Source: Basidiobolus meristosporus CBS 931.73
Taxonomy: Eukaryota; Basidiobolomycota; Basidiobolomycetes; Basidiobolales; Basidiobolaceae
Assembly: GCA_002104905.1 (NCBI GenBank)
Contig: MCFE01000243.1
Span: forward strand, 53,349-117,348
Length of the DNA stretch: 64,000 nt
Direction: 5' to 3'
Shown: in pieces, positions 10,887 to 25,800 of the stretch
Layout: each line of letters starts with the position of its first letter
Numbering within the stretch: position 1 is the stretch's first letter
The notes under the pieces: generated by a model
The model's database searches: none
Told to the model about the DNA's origin: nothing
Seen by the model: only the letters and a program-made list of their open reading frames with translations
Position numbers and translations under genes: made by a program

Positions 10887-13800
10887 ATGTCTGAAACAAT
10901 AATATCCAATGTCACATTTTACTACCAAAGACCAGGATGTTCAGATCCCCAGAGGATTGCAGAAGTTGAGGAACCGTTTGACGTTGAACGGCTGGTCGCC
11001 GTTTTTGCTGTGCTGGGTAGCCGGTACAAAGCAGTCGCAGAAGACGAACAGGTAGTGTTGGCAACGCTCGAAGGGAGGCCAGCCGCCACCTCTCTACTGT
11101 TGCCATGTCGCGAAACACCAAGCGCCAACCTAGATGCAGTACAGGAAATCATTTCCCCCGCTTTCCGGGAAATAGCCAGCGAAGAAAGACTTCTCTTTGG
11201 GCTATGGTGGGGGAGCCATATTGAAGAATACCCCCTAGAGCAAGATAATAGATGGGGCATTAGATTTATCAAGGAGGATGGTCACTGCTCGATCATCCTA
11301 GGGTCCGAATTAATTGAGAGCGAGGAGTTGGCGAAGGTTCTTGTCAGCCATTCTGGTATTCTGCTTATTGGAGAGGCCTTCTTCTTCGAGGAGTCCCTGA
11401 TCAGCTTGTACCGGTTCGAACTGCCTGATGGGGATCTGTTATGGAAAAAAAATGTGCGTAAGCGCCAGTTCGTAGACAACAATTTGCTGCTTCATGAGTT
11501 ATTCGAGAAATCCGCCCGTTGCTGCAGAAGAAATATTGCGGTGAGATTTGGTGAATCAGCCTATCTAACATACGATGAGCTGAATAGGGATTCCGAGAAG
11601 CTTACGCTGCAACTACGACAGCTAGGCGTTGGACCGGGTACTGTGGTTGCCGTGTGTATGGAGAGATCTCTTGAGATGATTGTTGCGGTGATTGCAGTGC
11701 TCAAAGCGGGCGCTGCGTATGTGCCGTTGGATCCGTATAATCCACCCGACCGTCTGAAGTTCATGATTTTGGATTCCGGAGCTAACAGAGTGATCTTGAC
11801 CCAACGCAGTCTAAAGCGCAATTTTGAAGAGTTTGTGGACCACGTCCTTTGCCTGGATGCCTGGGAAGATACCGATTTCCCAGCAATACCGATGGTGACT
11901 CCCCGTGCCTCTTTGGATGATCTGGCGTACATCATATATACATCTGGCTCTACGGGCACTCCCAAAGGAGTGATGATTAGCCATTTGAGTGCTGTGAACA
12001 CCATTTTGGACATGAATGAAACCTTCCGAGTCAGCAGCACTGACAGTGTATTAGCTGTAGCTTCGCTGAGCTTCGACTTGTCTGTTTACGACATTTTCGG
12101 ACTGCTGGCGTGTGGGGGCACCATTGTTATCCCCGAGCCTGTTGCGAACGGGGCTCCAAGCCCTGAACAATGGTTGCGGTTGATGAAATTGCACAATGTC
12201 ACCATATGGAACTCTGCTCCACCGGTGATGACTCTTATGGTTGACTACCTATTGGAGTATTCCGAAATCCTCCACAGATCTTTAAGGTGGGTGTTCCTTA
12301 GCGGGGATTGGATCCCGTTGCGGCTTCAGGGGACCATCAAGGAGATGGTCCCGGAGTGTCAGTTGATAAGCTTGGGAGGGGCCACTGAGGCGTCCATCTG
12401 GTCGATATTTTTCCCGGTGGACAAGATCGAGCCCTCGTGGAAGAGTATCCCGTACGGAAGACCTATGACAAACCAGACCTTCTACATAGTCAACGATGAA
12501 CTTGACCATGTACCGCTGGGTGCTCCGGGTGAGCTTTGCATCGGAGGAGTGGGGGTTGCGCTCGGGTATTACAATCGAGACGAGATAAACAAGAAAAAGT
12601 TTGTTCCAAACCCATTCGCGCCTGGTCGACTCTATCGAACTGGTGACTTGGGTCGGATGAGACCGGACGGAAATATTGAGTTCTTGGGACGGATGGATAC
12701 CCAGGTGAAAATCCGTGGACACAGAGTGGAGCTTGGGGAAATCGAGACGCTTATCAATGGCTCGGAAAACGTCCGAGATAACCTCGTCATCCTCCATAAC
12801 AACAACTTGGCCGCGTTTTTGATTCCCGAAGAGGTCAACATTCCACCCATTAGGGCTGCGCTCTCAGCCGCGTTACCTGCATACATGGTTCCTTCTCAAT
12901 TTATCCCATTAAGTTCCTTTCCAATCACCCTCAATGGCAAAATCGACCGTAAAGCTCTGGTAAATATTCTGGAGCAAAGATCTAAAGAGCTTCAGAAGCC
13001 CAACATCCCTACCACCTCTGTACAGTCAAAGCTGTGCGAGTTATATGCAGCCACGCTGAACTACTGCCCCAACAGCGTTGGGATTCACGATTCATTTTTC
13101 GAACTTGGAGGCGACTCGATCTCCGTCATGCGCTTGACCTTTCTATGTCGGAAAGCTGGTTTGGAGGTAACTGCACAGCAGGTTTTCACGAACCCAACCA
13201 TCTTGAAGCTATCTTCTGTGGTGAACATGGCCCAGAAAGCCGTTGAACACACATTTGATCAAGGGGCAGTCACTGGCACTGTCCCTTTGACGCCAATTCA
13301 GCAGTGGTTCTTCGAATTGGAGCTCATCAATAGAAATCATTGGAATCAATCGTTTTTGATTCGACCCAGAGAAAATGTTCAATACCAATCCTTGAAAGAC
13401 GCTATAAATACTGTTGTGAGGCATCATGACATGCTCAGATGTCGCTTCACCGAGATGGATACCCGCTGGGTGCAGAAAATCTTCCCAATTGAGGAGGAGA
13501 TTCCTCTACTATACGAGAAAGTAGAAGGTGGACAGCTACAAGAGAGCATTCTCAGACTGCAGAGCTCCTTGAATATCTCCGACGGTCCGATTATTGCTGG
13601 TGCCCTATGGGAGATTGGCGATGAGCAGCGCATCCTGATTGTCATTCATCATTTAGTTGTTGATTTAGTGTCTTGGCGTGTTCTTTGGGAAGACTTGCAG
13701 GCAGCAATGGAAGGAAAGTGTCTTCCATCGAAGGCAACGTCGTTTAAGAAATGGTCGGAATCGTTGTTCCTGCGCGCCCAAGATATCGACCCGAGATCAT

Positions 13801-16800
13801 TGCTTATTCCGTATCAACATGAGCCGCTGTTGATTAATCCACCAACCGACGAAGTCCTGATGGGTAATCCTATGAGATCAGCCTCGTTCGCACTGGATCC
13901 CACGTACACGAAGTATCTCCAGAGCCACGTACATGACGCGTATCGGACCAACGTACCCGAAATACTACTCTCTGCACTCCTTCTCTCCTACCATCAGGCC
14001 ACTGGGGGACTCTCACTGAAGCTGGATATGGAAGGCCACGGCCGTGAGCCATGGGATGACAGTATGGATGTATCTCGCTGCATTGGCTGGTTCACCACCA
14101 TGTTCCCAGTGTTTCTACGCATGGAAAAATCAGACTCCATGGGAGCAGCAATCATGAGAGTGAAGGAGACTTTGAGAAGTATTCCCCACAAAGGTCTATC
14201 ACACAGCCTACTAAAGTATAGTAAGGTGAATGGTGTGTCGGAAGAAGAAAATGATCTGGTCCGAGCAATCCAAAATCACCCGCCATCAGAGATCCTTTTT
14301 AACTATTACGGTAGGTTCGACCAGTTTGAATCTTCAGCCAGTATGTGGGATCTTGCTCCCGAGTATGATAACGGCCGAGATGATTTTGCCGAAGGAGAGC
14401 GCTGGACCCACGGAATCGTCATAGAGGGATTCATCATCAAGAACCAGTTGAAGGTTGTTTGCAAATACGATTCGAGCAGATACGACACGATATTATTGGA
14501 AGCATGGGTGTCAAGGACGGAAGCCGTGTTATCCAAGTTGATCACCCATTGTTTAAGCCCAGAGGTCGGAGGCTTCACCAAATCTGATCTGTCCTTAGTA
14601 AAGTTATCTTCGTATGGGCTGGATGAGCTGAATACCTTTCTTTCCACTAAATCGAAGCAAATCGAAGATATCTACCCTTGTACGCCTATGCAACAAGGCT
14701 TGCTTTCGAGCTTGGCTCGAGACAAATCGTCCTATTTGGTGCAGGTTGCCTTGAGTATCCACGGTGACTTGGATCAGGACCGCTTTCGACACGCATGGGT
14801 GCAGACCGCTGAAAACAATTCCGCGTTACGCACCTTCTTCGCAGTAGATCTTTCGCATTCTGAAGCTTGCCAATTAGTGTATCGTTTGCCCACGCTCAAT
14901 TGGACTATGGGGAGTTGGGAGATAGACTATTGGCAGGAGTTGGAAGCCAAATTCCTTCAGCAAGATCGTGCTCGAGGGTTTGATGTTTCGGAGCCGATGA
15001 CTAGGTATGCGCTGTTCAGTGTATCAAAGGAGCATCATCGATTCGTATGGACTGTTCATCATTCAATTCTTGATGGTTGGTCGATCCCTCTGGTCTTGCG
15101 CGACGTCGTCAGAGCATATCTTGGTCATTCCTTGAACGCTGCCCCAAGATTCCGTAGCTACATCGAATATCTGCTTCAGAATCCTAATGAATCGGCAGCG
15201 GTCTTCTGGAAAGAGAAGCTCAACGGAGTAGTCCCATGTAATCTTCAAGGTTTCCCAGAGCCAAACGCCAGCAAACAAGGGCTTCGAAAATATGATTTCC
15301 AATGTCCAATCCAATTCAGCGACCTTGTAGCATTTGGAAGGGCTAATGGACTTACCATTTCAACCATCCTAAAAGCAGCATGGGCCATAGTGCTTGCGTA
15401 TTATACCAATGAATTGGACGTTGTCTTTGGTGTGGTGATGTCGGGAAGAAGTATCGCCATCGATGGCATCGATAAAATGACCGGAATGTTAGTAAATACT
15501 CTTCCACTGCGCCTAAAGCTGAGGACAGACATGGAGATTCTCACCTGGCTCCAAGATGTTCAAGATGAGCAGGCAAAAATGGTTCAATACGAATGTTGCA
15601 GTCTGGCACAGATCCAGCAATGGGCCAGTTGTGGGAACCACAGTAATCTATTCTCTACAATCCTCGGATTTGAGAACTACCCAGAATTGGAGATTGTCGA
15701 AGAGTCTTCTATCCAAATTAACGGTCAAGAGGTACATGAGGTTACGGAATATTCGTTGGCACTGAATATCACTCCAATGGATTCATCGCGGCTACTGGCG
15801 AAGTTCCTCTATGATTCTTCAGCAATGGATGAAGCTTTAATCAAGAATCTAGCTAAGCACTTCGGCACCGTACTATTGGCTTTGACAACGACTACAACAG
15901 AGAGACTTCAGCTATCAGATATCCAATTTAACACTCGAGAAGAAGAGATACATTTAGTGCATACAGTTAGCTCCAACAAGGCTAGTTTCCCAGAGCAAGC
16001 TAGTATTCATGGATTATTCGAGGAATGGGCACGAGTGTCACCATCAAGTACCGCATTGCAGCAGGGTGGAGCTGAGCTCACCTATCAAGAGCTTAACGAG
16101 AAATCCGATGCCTTAGCTTGGCACCTTTGTCGGATGGGCTTCCAAAGCTCGCCAGTAGGGCTGTACATTTCAAAATCAATTGATATGATTGTTGGAATCT
16201 TTGGTATTCTCAAGTCGGGAGCAACCTATGTACCAATTGATGCTGCATTGCCTATATCTCGAGTCAATTACATGCTAAATGCAGCAAAATGCCAATCTGT
16301 GGTGACTACTTCTCGATTATCTGGCGCATTATCCGAAAGTCTTGACCCTAGCCAAAGGATTGTTCCGATGGATCGGATTCATGGTGAGCAACACCACCAA
16401 CTTCCTAAAGTAGGCAGCACCCAATTAGCTTATATAATATTCACTTCTGGAACTACCGGGAAGCCCAAAGGCGTTATGGTTGAGCACAGGGGCTTGGTCA
16501 ACCTAACGCTACAAGCACCTAATTTGTTCTCGATTGGGCCAGGCAGCAAAGTAATGCAATTTTATGCCGTTAGCTTCGACGGGTGTGCTTGGGAGATCTT
16601 CAATACCCTATGCAATGGCGGAACTCTTATTATCCCCGAACAGGACGATATCTATACCGCAATGACTCTGGCTGATACGTTGTTTATTACTCCATCGATA
16701 CTGGCTACCATGCACACGAAAGACTATCCCCTCCTGAAGCGTGTAATAGTTGGTGGAGAGCCCTGCCCGTCAAACATAATCAAGGCGTGGAGTAATTCTG

Positions 16801-19800
16801 TTGAGCTGATAAATGCTTATGGTCCAACAGAGATTACCGTGTGCTCCAATGTTGGCCGACTTTCCACGGATGAGCGTACGCATGTTGGTAGGCCGGTGGC
16901 GAACGTGGAATGTTACATCTTGGATTGCTTCATGAAGCCTTGTCCGGTTGGGGTGGTTGGCAACCTATACATCGGAGGGGTAGGAGTTTCCCGTGGTTAC
17001 GTCAATAATCACAGCCTTACACAAGAGAACTTCTTGGCTAATCCCTTCGGTCCTGGCAAGATCTACAATACAGGCGATCTAGCTAGATGGTCGTTCAAGG
17101 AAAAGCTAGAAATCATTGGGCGCCAAGATACTCAGGTTAAAATTCACGGGTATCGCATTGAGTTAGAGGAAATAGAGTCAAATTTATGCGGCTTACCTGG
17201 CATTCAAAGTGCAGCCGTCATTGTTCACGAGGAGAAGTTGCTTGCTTTTGTGACCCCAGAAAGCATATTAGAAGCAAATGTGAAGAAAAAACTGCGGCAA
17301 CTACTGCCAATATACATGGTTCCCAACCGAGTGATCCCTAAAAGCTCCCTACCAGTAACAGAAAATGGGAAATTGGACCGACGTGGACTAAGTGCTTATA
17401 CACAGACCAAGTCAGATGGAGGTAGTAAATCAAAGCGCCTTGCCACGAACCATGTTGAGGAGACAATACTTGCGGCGTTTGCTATTGTACTTGGGAAATA
17501 TCCCGAGGAAATTGGTTCAGACGACTCATTTTTCGAGCTAGGAGGTGACTCTATCTCTGCAATGCGGCTAATATCTATTCTCAAAAGGGGAGGGCTGCTT
17601 GTGAATGCACACGAGGTCTTTGAAAATCCAAGTTCTGACGAGCTAGCCAAGGTAGCTAAGCAAAACAATCCCAAATCCAATCTTCCAATCTACAGTAGCG
17701 AAGTGATAAAAGAAACCTCACTGACACCGATTCAATTCTGGTTTTTGGAAGAATGCAAGATTCGCAACAAGCATCATTTCAACCAATCCTTCCTGTTGAG
17801 ATTGAGATCTCCCCTGAAGGTCGATCAGATTCACAATGCACTCAATATGCTGGTGGCACATCATGACGCGCTTCGTTCTCGGTTCAGGAAGAATGGCTCT
17901 CATTGGGTTCAGTTTGTTCCCGCTGCTGGCGAGGAGGTGGTATTCCACCAGAGCCTGGTGAGGAGCCTTGCGGAGATGGAGCAGGAGATACTTGCCATGC
18001 AAACCTCACTCAACATCGAGACAGGCCCAATGATCGCTGGGTGTCTATTCGACCTGGAGTTTGGCATGGATGGGGGCTCCTCGGGTGATGAGCACCATGG
18101 CCAGCGCCTCTTCCTCACCATTCACCATCTGGTGGTTGATCTTGTATCGTGGCGTATTATACTTGAGGATCTCCAGTCGCTGATTGAAGGAGAGCAGTTG
18201 CCACCAAAGACAATGCCATTCCAGCAATGGGCAATGATATTGCGTAACTACGGGTCCTCACTTGACATCTCAATTTGGCCTGTAAAGCCAACTATGCATT
18301 TACCTCAACTAGAGATTATGGATGTTGCTGTTGAAGACCTTGACTCAAGTATATCTCAGAAACTTTCAGTTACCTTGGATGCTCAAATGACAAAAGATCT
18401 CTTAGAGATCGCCAATCAGGCGTATAGAACTACACCGATGGATCTATTGCTGGCAGGCTTCATCACATCATACATGCACACTTTCAACGAGGATAGCATC
18501 AGTGTCGACCTTGAAGGCCATGGTCGTGAGCCATGGGATCCTATGATTGATATCCATCGTACTGTCGGATGGTTTACGTCAGTATATCCCTTCTTCATAC
18601 AATTGGGTTCATCTCGCTTAATTGCTGATACGATAATTCAAGTCAAAGAAGCCCTTCGCGCAATTCCCCAAAAAGGATTTCCTTACGGTGTCATTACATA
18701 TTGCAAAGAGAAGAATCGCAGCAACAAGCCTGTCGATAGAAGCGATATATCCTTCAATTACTTTGGTCGATTTGACCAGCTTGAATCTGCTAATAGCCTT
18801 TGGGATTACCAGTTCAATTTTGACAGCAAAACCAATGATGTTGGAATTGAAGAAAAGCCGCTCTATCCGGTCACTGCTGAGGCAGTGGTGAGCAAAAACT
18901 CTCTGTTGCTTAGCATTGAGTTCGACTCTAGTATCGCCCAGCGCTGCTATGTTGAACAATGGGCGGATGCCTGGAAAGAATCGTTGGTTGAGATTGTTAA
19001 GCATTGCAGGGATTCTCGAAATGGGCATCCAACCAAATCGGATTTACCATTGCTTTCCATGTCGCAGCCTCAGATAACCGCACTAATCAATTCGCTGGAC
19101 CGGAACGGATTTTCAGGGCGCGATATCGAAGACCTCTACCCGTGCACACCCTTGCAGTCAGGCCTTCTGATGAAAACCATCGACGACCCTTCGGCATATA
19201 TGGTGCAATCGGCGACTACTGTGATAGGTGAATTAGATCCAATGCGTTTTCAGCAAGCATGGCAGCAGGTGGTAAATCATCAAGCTATTCTGAGGACTAC
19301 TTTCCTTGTGGGTTCGGCGCCTCAAGATGTGCAACTTGTACGAAGGGCTGTCAGTTATTCCTGGACTTGGGGGAGTTGCTCTGAAGACGAATTGGCCAGA
19401 CTTGAGTTGGATTACATCAAGCAGGATCGGCACCGTGGCTTCAAGGTGACCGAAAACCTGATGCGATTTGCATTATTCAAATTCAGTGCAAACAAAAACC
19501 GGTTTATCTGGACTTTCCATCACGCCCTATTGGATGGCTGGTCTGTTTCCCTGGTGTTGAGAAGTGTAATGGACGCCTACTATGGCCTCAAGCAACGCCC
19601 AGAGATCAAATTTAGGCGCTTCGTAGAAAATTACTCCGATAGCCAATCAAGTGAGGCGCAAAACTTTTGGTGCAACTATCTTAAAGAGGCTAGACCATGC
19701 ATCATTCCAAAATTGATCCAAACCACATACCGTAAATCAGATATCAGTGATCCAGCGGAGGGAGCTTTCACAAGGAAGATACCAGGCATCTACGACATCG

Positions 19801-22800
19801 TAGAAGCAAAAGCACATGCAGCAGGCTGTACCATATCCACAATCACTCGGGCAGCCTGGGCGCTTTTACTTCGATGCTACACTGGTCAGGATGATATCCA
19901 ATTTGGAGTGACAGTTTCTGGGCGGAATAGTGATATAGAGGGGATTGAGAATGTCGTCGGCCTTTGCATCAATACAATTCCTTTCCGAGTTCATTTCGAC
20001 CCATCACTTTGCATCCTCGATTGGTTAAGAAAGTTACACTCTCTACATGCTGCCATCTTACCTCATGAACACTACAGTTTAGCCAAAATTCTCTCTTTGG
20101 CTGAAGGAGCTGCACGTGGAGGCCTGTTCAACAGCATTTTTGTATATGAGAATTATCCTCCATTGCAACATGATGAAAGATGCCTGGCTATCCGAGACAA
20201 TCAGAGCTACGAGAATACCGAGTATCCTCTATCTCTAGCTGTTGAGCGAAGCACAAACGACCTGATACTGACGTTTATGTACAACAATGAGTTGTACGAT
20301 CAGGGCTCTATCGCGCGTATTTCACATCATTTCGAAACAGCCCTCCACTCTTTAGCCACCATGAATCTGTCAGAGAGCATAGCAAGGATATCAGTTATGG
20401 CTGCAGAAGAGGAGAATCTTGTCTCCAGCTTCAGTAATCCGACGGTAACTGCAGAACACATCGTCTCTACCACTGAAAGCTGCTTTCTGGGATTATTTAA
20501 GCATCAGGTGCACAGCATTCCTGAAAATATTGCTGTGCAACACAAGGATAGTTCATTGACTTACCAGCAGCTTTGCCGGTATGCCACGTTGGTTGCAGGT
20601 TGCTTGCTGCAAGTGGGACTGAAGCTAGAAACCCCAGTAGCATTGCTAACCGATCGCTCCATGGGTATGATTATTGGAATTCTAGGCATTCAGATGGCTG
20701 GTGGGGCATATGTACCAATCGATTGCACGCTACCGCAGTCACGCATTGAGTATATGCTCAAGGACTCCGGATGTACACTGATGATCAACGTATCAACAGA
20801 GAGGACGTTTTCACCATCCGGAGTACAAACAATTCAACTGAGCAATCTTATACAAGCTACTGCGACGGATGTATCTTTACCTGCAGTGAATGGAGAAAAC
20901 CTGGCTTACATTGTCTATACATCTGGTACCACTGGCAACCCCAAAGGTGTCATGGTTGAACACGGAGGACTATATAATTTTGCCAAGGCTAACGTCGCTG
21001 GTGTAACTCCCGGAAAAAAGGTGCTACAATTTTTCTCGGTTGGGTTCGATGGGTGTGCCATGGAGATCTTTATGACTCTTGGAAATGGTGGTTGCTTAAT
21101 ATTGAGTAACGAAGACTCGATTTTTGACTCCATATCTCAAGTTGAAGTAATGATGGCTACTCCTTCAATGCTCAGCAACTTGGATCCCTCAGAGTACCCA
21201 GCCGTCAACACAGTCGTTGCAGGAGGTGAGAAATGCCACCCAGCACTTGTAGCCAAATGGGAAAAGCATGCGGTATTTCTAAATGCCTATGGACCTACGG
21301 AGGCAACAATCTGTACCAATATTCAGCGCTTGACTTCCGAAGATCCCATTTCAGTTGGCCCTCCATTACCAAATGTTCAATGTTATATATTGGATAGCGA
21401 CTCACGCCCAGTGCCCATCGGTATTGTCGGAGAGCTGTATATTGGAGGAATTGGAGTTGCCAGAGGCTATGTTGGCCGCGAGGAACTGACTATTGCAAAG
21501 TTCATTAAGAACCCATTTGCAGAGGGACGCCTCTATGTAACTGGCGATAGAGCACGCTGGCTAACTAGTGGGGCAGTTGAGATACTGGGCCGTATGGACA
21601 GCCAAGTGAAGATTCGTGGATATAGAATCGAAATTGAGGAAATTGTGTCAACTATGAACAGTCATGATGGAGTTAATGAGGCCACTGTAGTTGCCCGTGA
21701 TGCACAATTGATAGGCTTGATATCTCCCAATGATGTGGATATTGAGAGCATATACAGCCATCTTCGAGATACTCTTCCGTCTTACATGGTTCCTTATCAC
21801 ATCTATACCTGTGATACTCTACCACGGACCACCAATGGGAAAATTGATTTGCAACAAGTTTTGGAAGACACCAAAAAGATGCAGGCGGTTGAAATCAAGA
21901 ATAATCCCATTATTCAGCCCGCCAGTGAACTACAAGGTTTAGTCTTGAGTGCCTTTGAGGACGTTCTGTCGCAGACCAAATTATCAATGTTGAGCGATTT
22001 CTTTGACTTTGGCGGTTGCTCTCTTTCAGCAATGCGTCTACGGAATTCCATTCAGGTGCTTTTCGACGTTCGGATCTCTATGTCAGATGTCTTCAGGTAT
22101 TCAACTGCACTGGAGATGTCTGGTCTCATCAGCAAGCTGAAAAGTACAGGAGTAGATAGAAAATTCATAATTAGTCGAACTCCACTGACTCGTATGCAAG
22201 ACGTCTCCAGCGAGTGCGTTACTTCTTTTGCGCAAGAACAGATGATCCTACTATATGAATTGGATCCCTCCTCGCCAGTATATAATGTTCCCGTAGGGCT
22301 AAAAATCAGAGGAAACTTGGACGTGGGTACACTGACTGGTGCTCTCAGGAGCCTCATCCAAAAGCACACCTCATTGCGCACCTATTTTGCATGGATGAAT
22401 GACCAGACTTATCAGAAGATTGTGTTAGAAGATAGATTTGAGCTGAACCTAAATATAGTGGACATTTCAAGTCTCCAGTCCTCTGAGAAGGCTAATCAAT
22501 TGGATAAGCAATTTGCCAAACATGTCAATGAACCTTTCGATCTCTACCAGCCACCATTGTACCGACTGCTACTAATCAAGTGGGCCGAGGATATTTACTA
22601 TTTTCTATTCAACATGCACCATGCTATTACTGACGGTAGATCATGCGCCATCCTATTGCGTGAGTTATTTGACAACTATACCGCTATGCAAAAGGGAATT
22701 CCGATAGAAATATGCCCAGACATGGCTCAATACGCCGATTTTGCTTACTGGCAGCGCCAGTGGCTCAGCGAGGATATCCAGAATTCCCAAATCAAGTATT

Positions 22801-25800
22801 GGAAGCAAAAGTTACAAAATGCTCCAACGTTCACGACTCTCCCACTGGACCTACCTAGACCACAGTACCAGACCTTCTGTGGTACTTCCTACACATTTGA
22901 TCTCAATCAAGAAGTGGCAGAAAGAATGGTGACCTATTCGCAAAAGGCTAATGTGACGGTTTTTACCTTCTTTTTAACTGTGTTTAAGGTGCTGCTGCAT
23001 AGATATACCGACTCCGACGATCTAGTAGTGGGCACAGTGACCTCTGGGAGAAATCAGCATGACGTTCAAAATATTGTTGGTTATTTCGTGAACACCTTGG
23101 CATTGCGAACTTATGTATCGAGCGATCATACATTTGAAGAATACCTTTATCAAGTGAAAGAGACTCTACTCGAAGCCATGGAAAATGTGGATTTACCCTT
23201 CCAGCACATGGTTTCCGAGTTATCCCCGGAAAGAGACCCATCTTACCACCCACTGTTCCAAACCATGATTCTACTTCAGGAAAATCCAATTGGTAGTGTG
23301 GATGTCCCGGGACTAGATATAAGCTTATATGATACTGACTTGACTTCTGCAAAGTTCGACTTTGTCTTGGAGCTAGCACGGAACTCAGTAGGTGGATATT
23401 CTGGAACCATAACATACAGCGTGGATATCTTTGACCAGTGTCGAATCCATGATTTCGCACAACATTTTGCTTCGCTAGTGGCCACATTAGCTGATTCGCC
23501 GAAAACCCCCGTAAGATATGTCGAATACATGAGTGCCAATGAAAAGCGGAGAATTCTCGAGGAATTCAATGAAACTGATCGACCAATTTCCCAAGAAGGA
23601 ATCCATCAAATATTTGAACAACATGCCCTGCTATATCCCAATAATATTGCAGTAGAACATGGTGCTACCAACCTAAGATACTTGGAACTAAACAGAAACG
23701 CAAACGCTGTTGCAATGCAACTCAAGATGATGGGCGTGAATCCAGGAGACAATATAGCGCTATTTACTAACCGCGAGGTAACCATGATTATCGGCATCAT
23801 TGGCATCCTGAAGGCTGGAGGTGTGTACGTCCCTATTGATGCTACCTTGCCGAAAGCACGCGTCAAATTTATGATTCAGGATAGTAATTGTAAGCTTGTC
23901 CTGACATCGGAAAACTTACTGCACCAATATCATGACTACATATCGAACAGGCCTAATCTCTGCTTCGAGCAGGTTGATCAACATAGTATTGGGCAGACGA
24001 GCTGCTCAATGACAAAGACTCAGCATAAAGACGCCGCCTATATAATTTACACCTCGGGCACTACCGGCAAACCCAAAGGGTGTATGGTCAGTCATCGCGG
24101 CCTCTGCAATCTGGTTACTTCCAACTTTATTCAAATATGTCCCAAGATGAAGGTGATGCAATTCTTCTCCATTGGATTCGACGGTTGCGCTTTTGAGATA
24201 TTTATGACTCTGTGTAATGGGGGAACGTTGGTTCTGCGCGATGAGGATTTTGGCGCTACACTCTTGGGTGTGGATACAATTGCCATTACACCTTCTGTAC
24301 TGCTAACTCTAAGCCCTGCGCAATATCCTAATCTTAAGTCTATTATTGTGGCAGGAGAGCCTTGTCCAAAGAGTATAGTGGCCTCCTGGGCTAGCACAGT
24401 GAAGCTTTACAATGCATATGGACCTACGGAAGCCACTATCTGTACCAACATCAAGCTATTGGACTATGATACCCAGCATGTAACAGTAGGAAAGCCTATT
24501 GCAAATGTCAAATGCTACATACTTGATCGCCACATGCAACCTGTTGCAAACGGAGTAATCGGAGAGCTCTATTTAGGAGGAGTAGGAATTGCAATCGGAT
24601 ATGTAGGCTTACCAGAATTGACTGGATCCCGATTTATCCCCAACCCATTTGGTTATGGTCGCTTGTACAAGACAGGCGATTTAGCAAAGTGGACTAGGGA
24701 TGGTGAGGTAGATCTTATCGGTCGTATTGACAATCAAGTTAAGCTGAGGGGATACCGTATCGAATTGTCAGAGATTGAGTCTGCGTTAGCCGAATACCAT
24801 GGTGTTGAGGCTACTGCGGTGATGTTACATCACAAAAAGCTGTTTGCCTTTGTTAGGCCAGAATGTGTGGAATCCCAAGGATTACAAGAATACTTGCTCC
24901 GAGTCTTGCCGTCCTACATGATCCCTTCACAAATCCTCAAATTACCGAAGTTTCCACGTACAAGTAATGACAAGATAGATTACCAAGCTTTGTCGGAAAT
25001 AATCAGCTCTGTTCAGTTGGCTACAAAAGAAGTTATCACAGCAACTAATGCTGTACAAGAAATCATTACAAGAGCATTCAGTGCAGCCCTTGGCCTACCT
25101 CTTGAGTCGATTAGTATCTATGATTCCTTCTTTCAGTTGGGAGGTGATTCCATTACTGCCATGCAGGTAGTATCCTTTGCAAGAAAGAAAAGCATCAGCA
25201 TCAAGGTCCAGAACATCTTCCAGACACCGACAATTATTGAACTCTCCTGTCAGGCTCAGTGGCTCACCGCCTCCTCTGGAAATAGCTACGATACACCATT
25301 TGTTGGTGTCAGTAGCCTGATCCCTATCCAACTATGGTTCTTGGAAGAATGCAAGATTCGCAACAAGCATCATTTCAACCAATCCTTCCTGTTGAGATTG
25401 AGATCTCCCCTGAAGGTCGATCAGATTCACAATGCACTCAATATGCTGGTGGCACATCATGACGCGCTTCGTTCTCGGTTCAGTAAGAATGGCTCTCATT
25501 GGGTTCAGTTTGTTCCCGCTGCTGGCGAGGAGGTGGTATTCCACCAGAGCCTGGTGAGGAGCCTTGCGGAGATGGAGCAGGAGATACTTGCCATGCAAAC
25601 CTCACTCAACATCGAGACAGGCCCAATGATCGCTGGGTGTCTATTCGACCTGGAGTTTGGCATGGATGGGGGCTCCTCGGGTGATGAGCACCATGGCCAG
25701 CGCCTCTTCCTCACCATTCACCATCTGGTGGTTGATCTTGTATCGTGGCGTATTATACTTGAGGATCTCCAGTCGCTGATTGAAGGAGAGCAGTTGCCAC

